Shown piece after piece: positions 32,325-40,460 of a DNA stretch of 64,000 bases. The stretch is taken from positions 186,001 through 250,000 of the forward strand of contig JASGJW010000002.1 of the NCBI GenBank assembly GCA_047601145.1. Reading direction: 5' to 3'. The translations under genes and the position numbers were made by a program. Under the pieces are notes generated by a model. The model made no database searches, was not told the DNA's origin, and saw nothing but the letters and a program-made list of their open reading frames with translations. This DNA comes from UBA7672 sp047601145 (lineage in GTDB: Bacteria; Pseudomonadota; Alphaproteobacteria; Caulobacterales; Hyphomonadaceae). Position 1 is the stretch's first letter. Each line of letters opens with the position of its first letter.

Positions 32325-32924
32325 ATGTTTTCAAGACTGATGGGGCTCGCCGTGGCGCTGGCGACAGGGGCGCTGGCCGCGATGCCAGCTTCTGCGCAGA
32401 AGGGCTATAACGATCTCAACGAGAAACAGCTGGACGAGCTGTTCTGCGTCTATGACGGCATCGGCATGTCGGACGACTTCTACGACATCGGCGATGCCGG
32501 GCTTTCGGGCATCGACATTATTGGGGACTATGAAGACGCGGCCGACATGGCCGAGCCCTATGTGAAGGCGTGCTCCAGCAAATACCATTGGGACGAAGAT
32601 CAGGTCGATATCGCGATGATGGTCGGCATCACCGGCACGGCGTCCGACGTGCTGATGGAGGACCTGCTGGACCGGGGCTTCAAGGAAGCGGACCTCGATA
32701 CTGTTCTGGATGCGCTGTCTACGTTTGACGATGATGAGCTCGACGCGCTGAACGACGCGTCCTACCGGACGAGCCAGCCGATGAAGGACCGGATGCTGGG
32801 CGAGGTGAAGGCGGCGGGCGTGCAGGTCGGGAAGGATTTTGCCGGCGACGTGTTGCTGCTCATGGAGCTCAACGTCATGGGGTTCTATGCGTCCGCCGAC
32901 TGGGTGGACCACGTCTTCAACTGA
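32325..32924 (+). CDS. Secreted acidic helical protein, first of a tandem pair
   Basis: A 199-residue exported protein with a signal peptide ending ASAQ at about residue 25. The mature part is acidic (many Asp) and helical, with two cysteines (ELFCVYDG, VKACSSKYH). Its layout resembles the next gene's product: a cysteine near the mature start, a second about 40 residues later, then a DDELD-type acidic turn and a (L/F)MG(E/K)VKAA segment. They look like diverged tandem duplicates. No known family can be named. GGGGACGGAA before ATG 32325 could act as ribosome-binding site. Confidence 0.8.
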   Translation: MFSRLMGLAVALATGALAAMPASAQKGYNDLNEKQLDELFCVYDGIGMSDDFYDIGDAGLSGIDIIGDYEDAADMAEPYVKACSSKYHWDEDQVDIAMMVGITGTASDVLMEDLLDRGFKEADLDTVLDALSTFDDDELDALNDASYRTSQPMKDRMLGEVKAAGVQVGKDFAGDVLLLMELNVMGFYASADWVDHVFN

Positions 32925-32947
32925 GGCCGGGACAAGGGAGAAGCGAT

Positions 32948-33538
32948 ATGGCGCGTCATCTGTATCCGGGTTTGCGGAGAGGAGCCTGCGTGACGGTCGC
33001 GGCGTTGCTTGCGCCTCTGGCAGGTGCTCAGACGCCGGAGAGCAAGGACGCGTCATGCGTGCATGACACGCTGAAGGCGCGGGGGGTCGCAACCATCGTG
33101 GCGGAAACCTACCTGACGGACGAAGCGCCGGAAGGTGAACTGAACGACGCCCGGCTGCATCTCGCCGATGCAGTGAAATCGTGTGTAGAAGAGCGAGAGC
33201 TGAGTGAGAGCCAGGCGGCGGCGACGCGCGACATCGGGCTCTACAGCGTGGCGATCGACTATCTCGCCGACAAGCTCGCGAAGGGCGGGGCGAGCGCGGC
33301 GGCGGTTGCCGGTGCGCGAGCGGTGATCGGCGTTTTCAGCGACGAAGACATCGACAGGTTCTTTGAGGACGACTGGCGCAGCGACCTTGCCTTCATGGGC
33401 AAGGTGAAGGCAGCGCTGATCGCGAGGGGACTGCCGGATGCGGAGCCGGGCCTGACGACGGCGTTCGACATGATCGAGATCGAGGCAAAGGTTAAGCAGG
33501 CCGCCTTCCTGTTCAAGCTGTCAGCCGAGAACAGCTAG
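32948..33538 (+). CDS. Secreted helical protein, second of a tandem pair
   Basis: A 196-residue exported protein with a signal peptide ending AGAQ near residue 28. It shares with the preceding gene a cysteine-containing start (ASCVHDTLK), a second cysteine (VKSCVEERE), an acidic FSDEDIDRFFEDD turn and MGKVKAALIARG, which supports tandem duplication. The mature protein is alpha-helical and has no catalytic motif. The gap to the preceding gene is 23 bases, so both are in one unit. Its stop codon shares a CTAG with the stop of the opposite-strand gene. Confidence 0.8.
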   Translation: MARHLYPGLRRGACVTVAALLAPLAGAQTPESKDASCVHDTLKARGVATIVAETYLTDEAPEGELNDARLHLADAVKSCVEERELSESQAAATRDIGLYSVAIDYLADKLAKGGASAAAVAGARAVIGVFSDEDIDRFFEDDWRSDLAFMGKVKAALIARGLPDAEPGLTTAFDMIEIEAKVKQAAFLFKLSAENS

Positions 33539-33801
33539 GGGCAGGCGCCGTTCCACGGGCCGTATTCAATTTTCAGCCAGCCGACGATGTCATCGCGGCG
33601 CCGAAGCTTTCCTGAATCATCGAGCCAGGCTTTGGGCCAGGCGATGGCGCGATAGGCGGCCCAGGGCATCCAGTTGGGACCGGCGGGACCGCACGTCTCC
33701 TTCCAGCGCGCTTCAGTCGAGAAGCTCCACGCAGCGCCGCCGAAGACCGCGAGCGCGACCGTGAGATAAAGGCCGACGATGAAACCGATGATGTTGCGCA
33801 T
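33535..33801 (-). CDS. Small membrane-anchored protein, unknown
   Basis: An 88-residue protein with one N-terminal membrane helix (about residues 4-26) followed by a tryptophan-rich soluble part with two cysteines (ETCGPAG and NGACP at the end). GGGGAAGG seven bases before ATG 33801 supports the start; the long upstream frame in the same phase is not protein-like. Orientation predicts a periplasmic soluble domain. No family is recognised. The last codon overlaps the tandem-pair gene on the other strand through a shared CTAG. Confidence 0.75.
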   Translation of the reverse strand: MRNIIGFIVGLYLTVALAVFGGAAWSFSTEARWKETCGPAGPNWMPWAAYRAIAWPKAWLDDSGKLRRRDDIVGWLKIEYGPWNGACP

Positions 33802-33945
33802 GGCCAGCCTTCCCCGTTTTCGTGAGGATACACTAGCGTCTATGGGGCGGTAGCCAATCGTGAGGCTGCGTTGACCTGGCCGTTTGCCCTCAGAGGCTGT
33901 CCGGACATAGACTTGCTGCGTCGCACACTGAAGAGGATGCCGGCC

Positions 33946-34998
33946 ATGGACGGCTTCGAGGGCAAGACCGAGCGGGCGCGTTATGACTATCCGTTTGGCG
34001 ATCCACCGGTTCCGGGGACGACCATGGAAGTCGCGCCGGGCGTCAAGTGGGTGCGGATGCCGCTGCCGTTTTCGCTGAAGTGGATCAACCTCTGGCTGCT
34101 CGAGGATGGCGACGGGTGGACGGTGGTGGACACCGGCATCCCCAACTCGGAGACCAAGAGCCACTGGCGAACGATCTTCGAGAAAGAGCTCGGCGGGAAA
34201 CCGGTGAAGCGCGTGATCGTCACGCACATGCATCCAGATCATATCGGGCTCGCCGGATGGATGACACGGAAATGGCAGTGCGATCTGTGGATCTCGCGGC
34301 TGGAATACGTGACGTGCCGGATGCTGGTGGCGGACACGGGGCGCGAGGCGCCTGAGGCGGGCGTGAAGTTCTATCGCGCCGCCGGATGGGAGCAGGAAGA
34401 CCTGGACAAATATGTTGAGCGTTTCGGCGGGTTCGGGAAGGCGGTGTCACAACTGCCGGACGCGTTCCACCGGCTGAGCGATGGGCAGGAGATTTCGATC
34501 GGCGGGCGGACGTGGCGGATTGTCACGGGATCCGGGCATTCACCTGAGCATGCGTGCCTCTGGTGCCCGGAACTCAATGTCTTCATTTCAGGCGACCAGA
34601 TCCTGCCGCGCATCTCTTCCAACGTGAGCGTGTTCCCGACGGAACCGGAAGGCGATCCGCTGAAGGACTGGCTGGACTCGTGCCGGAAGCTCAAGGCGAC
34701 GGTGCCGGAGGACGTGCTGGTGCTGCCCTCGCACAACGAGCCTTTCAAGGGCGCCCACAAGCGTCTGGACGCGCTCATCGATGGTCACGAACTGGGCATG
34801 AAACGACTGTTGCAGCGTCTGGACGAGCCTAAACGGGCCATCGACCTGTTCGTGGCGCTGTTTGCCCGGGCAATAGAGAAAGACAGTCTCGGCATGGCGA
34901 CGGGGGAGACCGTCGCACACCTTAACTGTCTCAAGGGGCGGGGGCTGGTCACGTCCGTACAGGATGGCGGGACGATGCTATACAGGCGGGCGACTTGA
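33946..34998 (+). CDS. Metallo-beta-lactamase fold hydrolase
   Basis: A 350-residue hydrolase. The metal motif HMHPDH is at residues 94-99, with the preceding NLWLLEDGDGWTVVDTG strand, the later GSGHSPEHACLW histidine and GDQILPRIS aspartate, and PSHNEPF near the C-terminus. It thus has a full set of metallo-beta-lactamase ligands, while the substrate (a lactone, thioester or phosphoester) is unknown. The start is uncertain: ATG 33946 (GAGG nine bases upstream) is preferred; ATG 33937 and TTG 33871 (GAGG five bases upstream) are alternatives. The extra C-terminal helical part (about 280-350) is typical of this long subfamily. Confidence 0.88.
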   Translation: MDGFEGKTERARYDYPFGDPPVPGTTMEVAPGVKWVRMPLPFSLKWINLWLLEDGDGWTVVDTGIPNSETKSHWRTIFEKELGGKPVKRVIVTHMHPDHIGLAGWMTRKWQCDLWISRLEYVTCRMLVADTGREAPEAGVKFYRAAGWEQEDLDKYVERFGGFGKAVSQLPDAFHRLSDGQEISIGGRTWRIVTGSGHSPEHACLWCPELNVFISGDQILPRISSNVSVFPTEPEGDPLKDWLDSCRKLKATVPEDVLVLPSHNEPFKGAHKRLDALIDGHELGMKRLLQRLDEPKRAIDLFVALFARAIEKDSLGMATGETVAHLNCLKGRGLVTSVQDGGTMLYRRAT

Positions 34999-35085
34999 CG
35001 GCGGGGGGAGACGCATAACGTATAGCGCGGGCCCCGGGATGGGGCTTTCCAGTGTTAGCCCGCCCCGGGCGCCAAGGGCCTGTCC

Positions 35086-36057
35086 ATGAGTGATACCTCG
35101 ACGCAACCGCCGGTCGGTGAACAGCCGGCTGCAGGGACCGAGGGCGAACCGAAGCCGGGTCTCAAGAAGAAGATTTTCCACGAGTTCCGCGAGACGGCGC
35201 TAACGATCGCGATCTTCGTGCCGTTCTGGCTCGTGTTCTCCACATTCGTTTACGAGCTGCGCTCGATCCCGTCGGAGTCGATGGTGCCGGCTCTGCAGGT
35301 CGGCGACCGCGTGGCGGTGGCGAAGTTTGCGTACGGCTACAACCGCAACTCGATCCCGTTCGGGCTCGGCATGTTCTTCATGGGCGACAAGAAGTGCCAG
35401 AACCCGCCGAACGAGCAGCAGGCCAAGGACTGCGTCGAGAGCGAGCGGATCTTCGCTTCCATGCCGAAGCGCGGCGACGTGATCGTGTTCCAGCATCCGC
35501 ATTCGGATCGCGTGATGATCAAGAGGCTGATCGGCCTGCCGGGCGACACGGTCGAGGTGAAGCAGGGGCTGCTCTATCTCAACGGCCAGCCGCTGCCGCG
35601 CGAGAAGGTGCGCACGACCGCCTACGTGCCTGATGGCGAGAACAGCGTTCGCAAGGCGACGGAGTATCGCCAGTCGATCCCGACCGGCGAGAAGGACAAG
35701 GACGGCAAGGACATCACCAAGTCGTTCCTGATCCACGAGTTCTCGGATTCGGAATCGCTGGATGAGACGCCGATCTTCAAGGTGCCGCCGGGCCATGTCT
35801 TCATGATGGGCGACAACCGCGACAACTCGGAAGACAGCCGCGCGCCGTCGGGCCATCGCAGCCTTGCCGCACAGTTCCCGGAAGCCTGGCCGTACCGCGG
35901 CACGGCGCTGCCGTCGGACACGCGTGATGATGCTATCGGGTTCGTGCCGATGGACTACCTGATCGGACGCGCCGAGACGGTGCTGTTCACGCTGCACGGC
36001 TGCGTGCAGGCGCCGGGCGCGGAGTGCCCCGAAGGGCGGCTCTGGAAGGGGCTCTGA
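35086..36057 (+). CDS. lepB: Signal peptidase I
   Basis: A 323-residue S26A peptidase that removes signal peptides from exported proteins. One membrane helix lies at about residues 39-58. The catalytic serine is Ser65 in SIPSESMVPAL and the lysine Lys146 in VMIKRLIGLPGD; the GDNRDNSEDSR box is complete. A large insert between the first beta segment and the lysine, with two cysteines (KKCQNPP, KDCVES), is seen in many alphaproteobacterial forms. Unlike in many relatives it is not followed by rnc and era here. An 87-base gap upstream holds its promoter or ribosome-binding region. Confidence 0.96.
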   Translation: MSDTSTQPPVGEQPAAGTEGEPKPGLKKKIFHEFRETALTIAIFVPFWLVFSTFVYELRSIPSESMVPALQVGDRVAVAKFAYGYNRNSIPFGLGMFFMGDKKCQNPPNEQQAKDCVESERIFASMPKRGDVIVFQHPHSDRVMIKRLIGLPGDTVEVKQGLLYLNGQPLPREKVRTTAYVPDGENSVRKATEYRQSIPTGEKDKDGKDITKSFLIHEFSDSESLDETPIFKVPPGHVFMMGDNRDNSEDSRAPSGHRSLAAQFPEAWPYRGTALPSDTRDDAIGFVPMDYLIGRAETVLFTLHGCVQAPGAECPEGRLWKGL

Positions 36058-36251
36058 GGAATCGCGGGACTTTGTGACGGGCTTCTGACGCTGGAATTGC
36101 GGCGGCAGACTGCGCGATTTTTCATTCTTTTGCTGTGAGTTAGCCTTGCCGCCGCACAAGCGGGTTTGGTTTTCCGGCGTGATGTTCTAAGCACCGCGTG
36201 TGGGAGCCTACCCGGTTCGGGGGGTCGTATGGCCCAGGGCCGTCGAGGAAC

Positions 36252-36869
36252 ATGGACGCTGTCGTTAAATCAGCAGATCGCCCGATGAAAGCGGCGCGAC
36301 CCGGACGCATCATCGTCGTGCGTCACGGACGTCCTGTGGTCATCCCGAAGGAAGGCCCGCCGATGAAATGGCGGGACTACCAGGCCTGGTGGCAGAAATA
36401 CGAGCAGAGCTCGCTGAAGGAGGGGCAGGCCTGTCCCGAGGCGCTGCTAAAGGAAATTTCCGACGACGCGATCATCCTGTCGAGCGCGCGGCCGCGGGCG
36501 ATCCAGACGGCGGGTCATCTGGGGCGTGGACGAGCGGTGAAGCACGACCCGATGTTCAACGAAGCGCCGCTGCCGCCGCCGAAAGTCTGGCCGTTCCGGA
36601 TGCGGCCCAAGAACTGGAACAAGTGGGCGCGCCTGCTGTGGATGATGGGCCATAGCGGCGGCGAGGAGCATGCGCGCGACGCCCGGCGACGGGCGGCGAA
36701 AGCAGCCGATGTGCTGGTCGCACGTGCAGGCGAGGGGCAGGACGTGGTGCTGGCGGCTCACGGCTGGTTCAACCGCATGCTGCGGCCGGAACTGAAGAAG
36801 CGTGGCTGGAGCAATGTGCACGACGGTGGCGACAAATACTGGTCGTACCGGATCTACGAGAAGAAGTGA
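36252..36869 (+). CDS. Histidine phosphatase (phosphoglycerate mutase-like)
   Basis: A 205-residue protein with the VVRHGRP phosphohistidine motif near residue 22 and a second histidine in AAHGWFNRM near residue 171; the SSARPRAIQTAG arginine segment is also typical. It is thus a branch-2-like histidine phosphatase acting on a phosphorylated small molecule or protein, identity unknown. The insert WPFRMRPKNWNKWARLLWM is unusual and tryptophan-rich. The start is uncertain: ATG 36252 has GAGG very close (three bases); ATG 36286 is a second choice. It stands alone between lepB and the small membrane gene. Confidence 0.85.
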   Translation: MDAVVKSADRPMKAARPGRIIVVRHGRPVVIPKEGPPMKWRDYQAWWQKYEQSSLKEGQACPEALLKEISDDAIILSSARPRAIQTAGHLGRGRAVKHDPMFNEAPLPPPKVWPFRMRPKNWNKWARLLWMMGHSGGEEHARDARRRAAKAADVLVARAGEGQDVVLAAHGWFNRMLRPELKKRGWSNVHDGGDKYWSYRIYEKK

Positions 36870-36968
36870 CGCCACGGATGGCGTCGCGACAATCGCGCCC
36901 CGGCTGAAACGTGTTGTGCGATGGAGCGCATCCAGCATGGTGCGCCCTGAACACCGCGCAAGGGCTCC

Positions 36969-37202
36969 ATGAGCGAACCATCCGAAGTCCACACCGCCTC
37001 GTTCGAGTTCGTCGCCGGACCGATCCGGACAAGCGCGTCCGCGAAAATCTCGACCCGGGGCCTGCTGGCGACGGGAGCAGCCGTCGCCATCGTCCTTCTG
37101 GCCGTGGCGCCCATCGTGTGGGCGGCGACAAGCCCCGCGCGCAGGCGCGCCGGGCAGGCCCGCGATGCAGGCAGAATTGCTCAAAAACGGGACGCGGATT
37201 AG
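36969..37202 (+). CDS. Possible small single-helix membrane protein
   Basis: A 77-residue frame starting MSEPSEVHTASFEF with one predicted membrane helix at about residues 30-52 and a basic C-terminal tail (SPARRRAGQARDAG). The pattern, a soluble acidic N-terminus, helix, and arginine-rich end, fits a small inner-membrane protein with the tail in the cytoplasm. The upstream sequence has only a weak AAGGG site. It precedes xseB by 75 bases on the same strand. No family is recognised. Confidence 0.5.
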   Translation: MSEPSEVHTASFEFVAGPIRTSASAKISTRGLLATGAAVAIVLLAVAPIVWAATSPARRRAGQARDAGRIAQKRDAD

Positions 37203-37277
37203 CAGCGGATAACGCTATCCGCCGCGCTTGCCTCCGGCATCGATGCGCCTATGGTGGCCCACCTTTTGGAGACCCTG

Positions 37278-37526
37278 ATGGCAGAGGCGAAGGCCGCAGA
37301 TATTGGAGCGATGAGCTTCGAGGACGCGCTGCGCGAACTCGAGCAGATCGTGCACAAGCTCGAGGCTGGCGACGTGCCGCTGGAGGATTCGATCCGCATC
37401 TACGAGCGGGGCGCGGCGCTGAAGGCGCACTGCGAAACGAAGCTCAAGGAAGCCGAACTCAAGGTCGAGAAGATCGTACTCGGACCGGATGGCCCGAAAG
37501 GTCTTGAGAGGGCCGATGATCTATAA
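37278..37526 (+). CDS. xseB: Exodeoxyribonuclease VII small subunit
   Basis: An 82-residue helical subunit with the family core FEDALRELEQIVHKLEAGDVPLEDSI and a C-terminal helix LKAHCETKLKEAELKVEKI. It pairs with XseA to form exonuclease VII, which degrades single-stranded DNA. GGAG six bases before ATG 37278 marks the start; a longer frame begins at 37251 but has no ribosome-binding site. It overlaps ispA by 11 bases and is followed by dxs, the frequent xseB-ispA-dxs order of proteobacteria. Confidence 0.95.
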   Translation: MAEAKAADIGAMSFEDALRELEQIVHKLEAGDVPLEDSIRIYERGAALKAHCETKLKEAELKVEKIVLGPDGPKGLERADDL

Positions 37527-38424
37527 GCTCGATCCGCATTTCGAGCAGCGCCTCAACGAGGTGGCGGATCGCATCACTGTTGCGCTGGACCAGCTGATAC
37601 CGCCGGCGTCCGGGCCGGAGGCGCAACTGATGCGCGCGATGCGGCATGGCGCGCTGAGCAAGGGCAAGCGCCTGCGCCCGTTCATCACCATCGAAGTCGG
37701 CCGCATGTTCGGCGCGCAGGAGAAGGCGCTGCTGCGTGGCGCGGCCGCGGTCGAATGCATGCACGCGTACTCTCTTATTCATGATGATCTCCCGTGCATG
37801 GATGACGATGATTATCGCCGCGGTCAGCCGACAGTGCACAAGGCGTTCGACGAGGCGACGGCGGTCCTGGCGGGCGATGCGCTGCAGGCGCTGGCGTTCG
37901 AGATCATGGCGAGCCCCGAGACTCATCGCGATGCACACATGCGCTGCAGGCTGGTCGAGAAGCTAGCGCTGGCGTCCGGCGCGCGCGGGATGGTTGGCGG
38001 GCAGATGATCGACATGTTCCCGGTTCCGCCGACGGAGGGCGAGCCCCTGCAGATCCTGACCCGGATGCAGAAACTGAAGACCGGGGCCCTGATCACGCTT
38101 GCCGGCGAGGTGGGGGCGATGCTGGGCGGGGCTCTGGAGACCGAGCGCCACGCCATTGCGGGGTATACGAACGACCTGGGGCTGGCCTTCCAGATCGTCG
38201 ACGACCTTCTGGATGTGGAGGGCGATCCTTCTATCTTGGGTAAGGCGACCGCCAAGGATGAAGAGGCGGGAAAGAAGAATTTCGTTTCTCTACTGGGGGT
38301 TGAGGGAGCGCAGGAAAGGGTGCGTTATCTCGCCGCACAGGCGAAGCAACATCTGGCGCCGTTTGGCTCCCGGGCATCATCTCTCCTGCATACGGTCGAC
38401 TTTGTGCTCAACCGCCGCCACTAA
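37516..38424 (+). CDS. ispA: Farnesyl diphosphate synthase
   Basis: A 302-residue prenyltransferase that condenses isopentenyl and dimethylallyl/geranyl diphosphate to farnesyl diphosphate. The first aspartate-rich motif DDLPCMDDD begins at residue 90 and the second, DDLLD, at residue 229; GKRLRPF and KTGALI are also present. The ATG at 37516 is chosen because GAGAGG lies just upstream; it overlaps the end of xseB. The product feeds undecaprenyl phosphate and quinone side-chain synthesis, relevant to the polysaccharide and YceI genes in the window. dxs follows 30 bases later. Confidence 0.95.
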   Translation: MIYKLDPHFEQRLNEVADRITVALDQLIPPASGPEAQLMRAMRHGALSKGKRLRPFITIEVGRMFGAQEKALLRGAAAVECMHAYSLIHDDLPCMDDDDYRRGQPTVHKAFDEATAVLAGDALQALAFEIMASPETHRDAHMRCRLVEKLALASGARGMVGGQMIDMFPVPPTEGEPLQILTRMQKLKTGALITLAGEVGAMLGGALETERHAIAGYTNDLGLAFQIVDDLLDVEGDPSILGKATAKDEEAGKKNFVSLLGVEGAQERVRYLAAQAKQHLAPFGSRASSLLHTVDFVLNRRH

Positions 38425-38454
38425 TTGACCCGTTTCCGGGACGAGACACAGGCT

Positions 38455-40365
38455 ATGACCACCAAGACGCCACTGCTGGACACCATTTCCAACCCGTCTG
38501 ACCTGAAGGGAAAGTCGAAGGCCGAGCTGCGCCAGATCGCCGACGAGCTGCGGATCGAGACGATCGACGCCGTTTCGGTGACGGGCGGGCACCTCGGCGC
38601 CGGGCTGGGCGTGGTCGAGCTGACTGTCGCCATCCATGCCGTGTTCGACACGCCGAAGGACCGGCTGGTGTGGGACGTCGGCCACCAGGCCTATCCGCAC
38701 AAGATATTGACCGGTCGGCGGTCGCGCATCCGTACGCTGCGCCAGGGCGGCGGGCTGTCCGGTTTCACCAAGCGCGACGAGAGCGAATACGATCCATTCG
38801 GCGCAGCCCATGCGGGCACGTCGGTTTCGGCGGCGGCTGGCTTCGCGGTCGCGCGTGACCTGCTGGATCGCGACAACCGCGTAATCGCCGTCGTCGGCGA
38901 CGGCGCGATGAGCGCGGGCATGATCTACGAAGCGATGAACAATGCTGGCGCGATGCATGCGCCGCTGATTGTCATCCTCAACGACAACGACATGTCGATC
39001 GCGCCGCCTGTGGGGGCGATGAGCCATTATCTCTCGCGCACGGTGTCCTCGAAAGGCTACCGGCAGGTACGCAACCTCGCCAAGCGCGTGACTCGGAAGA
39101 TCGGTCTTGAAGGCATCGTGAAGAAGGCGGAGCATTCGATCCGCTCGTTCAACATGGGCGGCGATCTCTTTGATGCGCTGGGCTTCTACTATGTCGGCCC
39201 GATCGACGGGCATGACATCGATGCGCTTGTCGATGTGCTGGAGAATGTGCGCGAGCATGAAGGGCCGGTCCTGGTCCATGTCGTGACGCAGAAGGGCAAG
39301 GGTTACGAGCACGCCGAAAACGCGGACGACAAGTATCACGGCGTCTCCAAGTTCAACGTGGTGACGGGCGAACAGGCGAAGTCGAAGGCGACGGCGCCGT
39401 CCTATACAAAAGTGTTCGCGCAGGAGCTGATGCGGCTCGCCGAGAAGGATGAGCGCGTCGTGGCGATCACGGCGGCGATGCCTTCGGGCACGGGCCTCGA
39501 TATCTTCGGACATCGCTTCCCGGAACGTACCTTTGACGTCGGCATTGCCGAACAACATGCAGTGACGTTCGCGGCGGGCCTGGCGGCGGAAGGGCTGCGA
39601 CCGTTCGCGGCGATCTATTCGACCTTCCTGCAGCGCGGCTATGACAGCGTCGTGCATGACGTGGCGATCCAGAAGCTGCCGGTGCGCTTTGCGCTCGATC
39701 GCGCAGGCCTCGTGGGCGCGGACGGGCCAACACATGCGGGATCGTTCGATGTGGGCTTCCTCGGCGCGCTGCCGGGCTTCGTGCTGATGGCGGCGGCGGA
39801 CGAGACCGAGTTGCAGCGCATGGTGGCGACGGCGCATGTGATCGATGACCGGCCTTCGGCCTTCCGTTATCCGCGGGGCGAGGGGATCGGTCTCAAGGTG
39901 CTGGACGACCCCCAGCCGCTCGAGATCGGCAAGGGCCGGGTGGTAAAGCAGGGTGCGACTGTGGCGATCCTGTCCTACGGCACGCGGCTGAAGGAATGCC
40001 TGCAGGCGGCGGAGATGCTGGACAAGCAGGGCCTGTCGACGACGGTGGCCGATGCACGCTTCGCCAAGCCGCTGGACGAAGCGCTGATCGCGGACCTTGC
40101 CAAGAACCACGAAGTGCTGATCACGATCGAGGAAGGCGCCAGGGGCGGCTTCGGCGCGTTCGTGCTGCATTCGCTGGCCGAGCGCGGGCTGCTAGATCGC
40201 GGCCTACGCGTGCGGACGCTGATGTTGCCGGATGTCTTCCAGGATCAGGACAGCCCGGAGAAGATGTACGAACTGGCCGGGCTGGATGCGCGGTCAATCG
40301 CTGCGACAGTCATCAAGGCGATCGGTCGCGGCGACGAGCGCGCGCTGAAGCTGATCGCGGGCTGA
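38455..40365 (+). CDS. dxs: 1-deoxy-D-xylulose-5-phosphate synthase
   Basis: A 636-residue thiamine-diphosphate enzyme catalysing the first step of the MEP isoprenoid pathway, from pyruvate and glyceraldehyde 3-phosphate. Visible motifs are TGGHLGAGLGVVELT, WDVGHQAYPHK, the cofactor site GDGAMSAGMIYEAMNNAG, FDVGIAEQHAVTFAAGLA with the catalytic glutamate, and DRAGLVGADGPTHAG. The ATG at 38455, preceded by GGGACGAG, is preferred over an upstream TTG at 38425. It is the last gene of the xseB-ispA-dxs unit, so both substrates of the farnesyl pathway are supplied from one operon. Confidence 0.97.
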   Translation: MTTKTPLLDTISNPSDLKGKSKAELRQIADELRIETIDAVSVTGGHLGAGLGVVELTVAIHAVFDTPKDRLVWDVGHQAYPHKILTGRRSRIRTLRQGGGLSGFTKRDESEYDPFGAAHAGTSVSAAAGFAVARDLLDRDNRVIAVVGDGAMSAGMIYEAMNNAGAMHAPLIVILNDNDMSIAPPVGAMSHYLSRTVSSKGYRQVRNLAKRVTRKIGLEGIVKKAEHSIRSFNMGGDLFDALGFYYVGPIDGHDIDALVDVLENVREHEGPVLVHVVTQKGKGYEHAENADDKYHGVSKFNVVTGEQAKSKATAPSYTKVFAQELMRLAEKDERVVAITAAMPSGTGLDIFGHRFPERTFDVGIAEQHAVTFAAGLAAEGLRPFAAIYSTFLQRGYDSVVHDVAIQKLPVRFALDRAGLVGADGPTHAGSFDVGFLGALPGFVLMAAADETELQRMVATAHVIDDRPSAFRYPRGEGIGLKVLDDPQPLEIGKGRVVKQGATVAILSYGTRLKECLQAAEMLDKQGLSTTVADARFAKPLDEALIADLAKNHEVLITIEEGARGGFGAFVLHSLAERGLLDRGLRVRTLMLPDVFQDQDSPEKMYELAGLDARSIAATVIKAIGRGDERALKLIAG

Positions 40366-40423
40366 TCGGAAGCCTGTTCTGATGGTGGAATGATCCCGCC
40401 TTTCCGTTGATCCCTTTCCCAAA

Positions 40424-40453
40424 CCGCTGCACGAGAATCGCGTTGCAGCGGAG
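40424..40453 (+). promoter_or_regulatory. Hairpin sequestering a ribosome-binding site
   Basis: CCGCTGCA (40424-40431) and TGCAGCGG (40444-40451) form a perfect eight-base stem. The GGAG ribosome-binding site of the following lipoprotein gene (40450-40453) overlaps the 3' arm, so folding would hide it. Confidence 0.55.
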
Positions 40454-40460
40454 ACGGCTG

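Noticed and set aside
38377..40170. 597-codon open frame on the minus strand
   Set aside because: Antisense to dxs; arginine/histidine-rich shadow with no ribosome-binding site.
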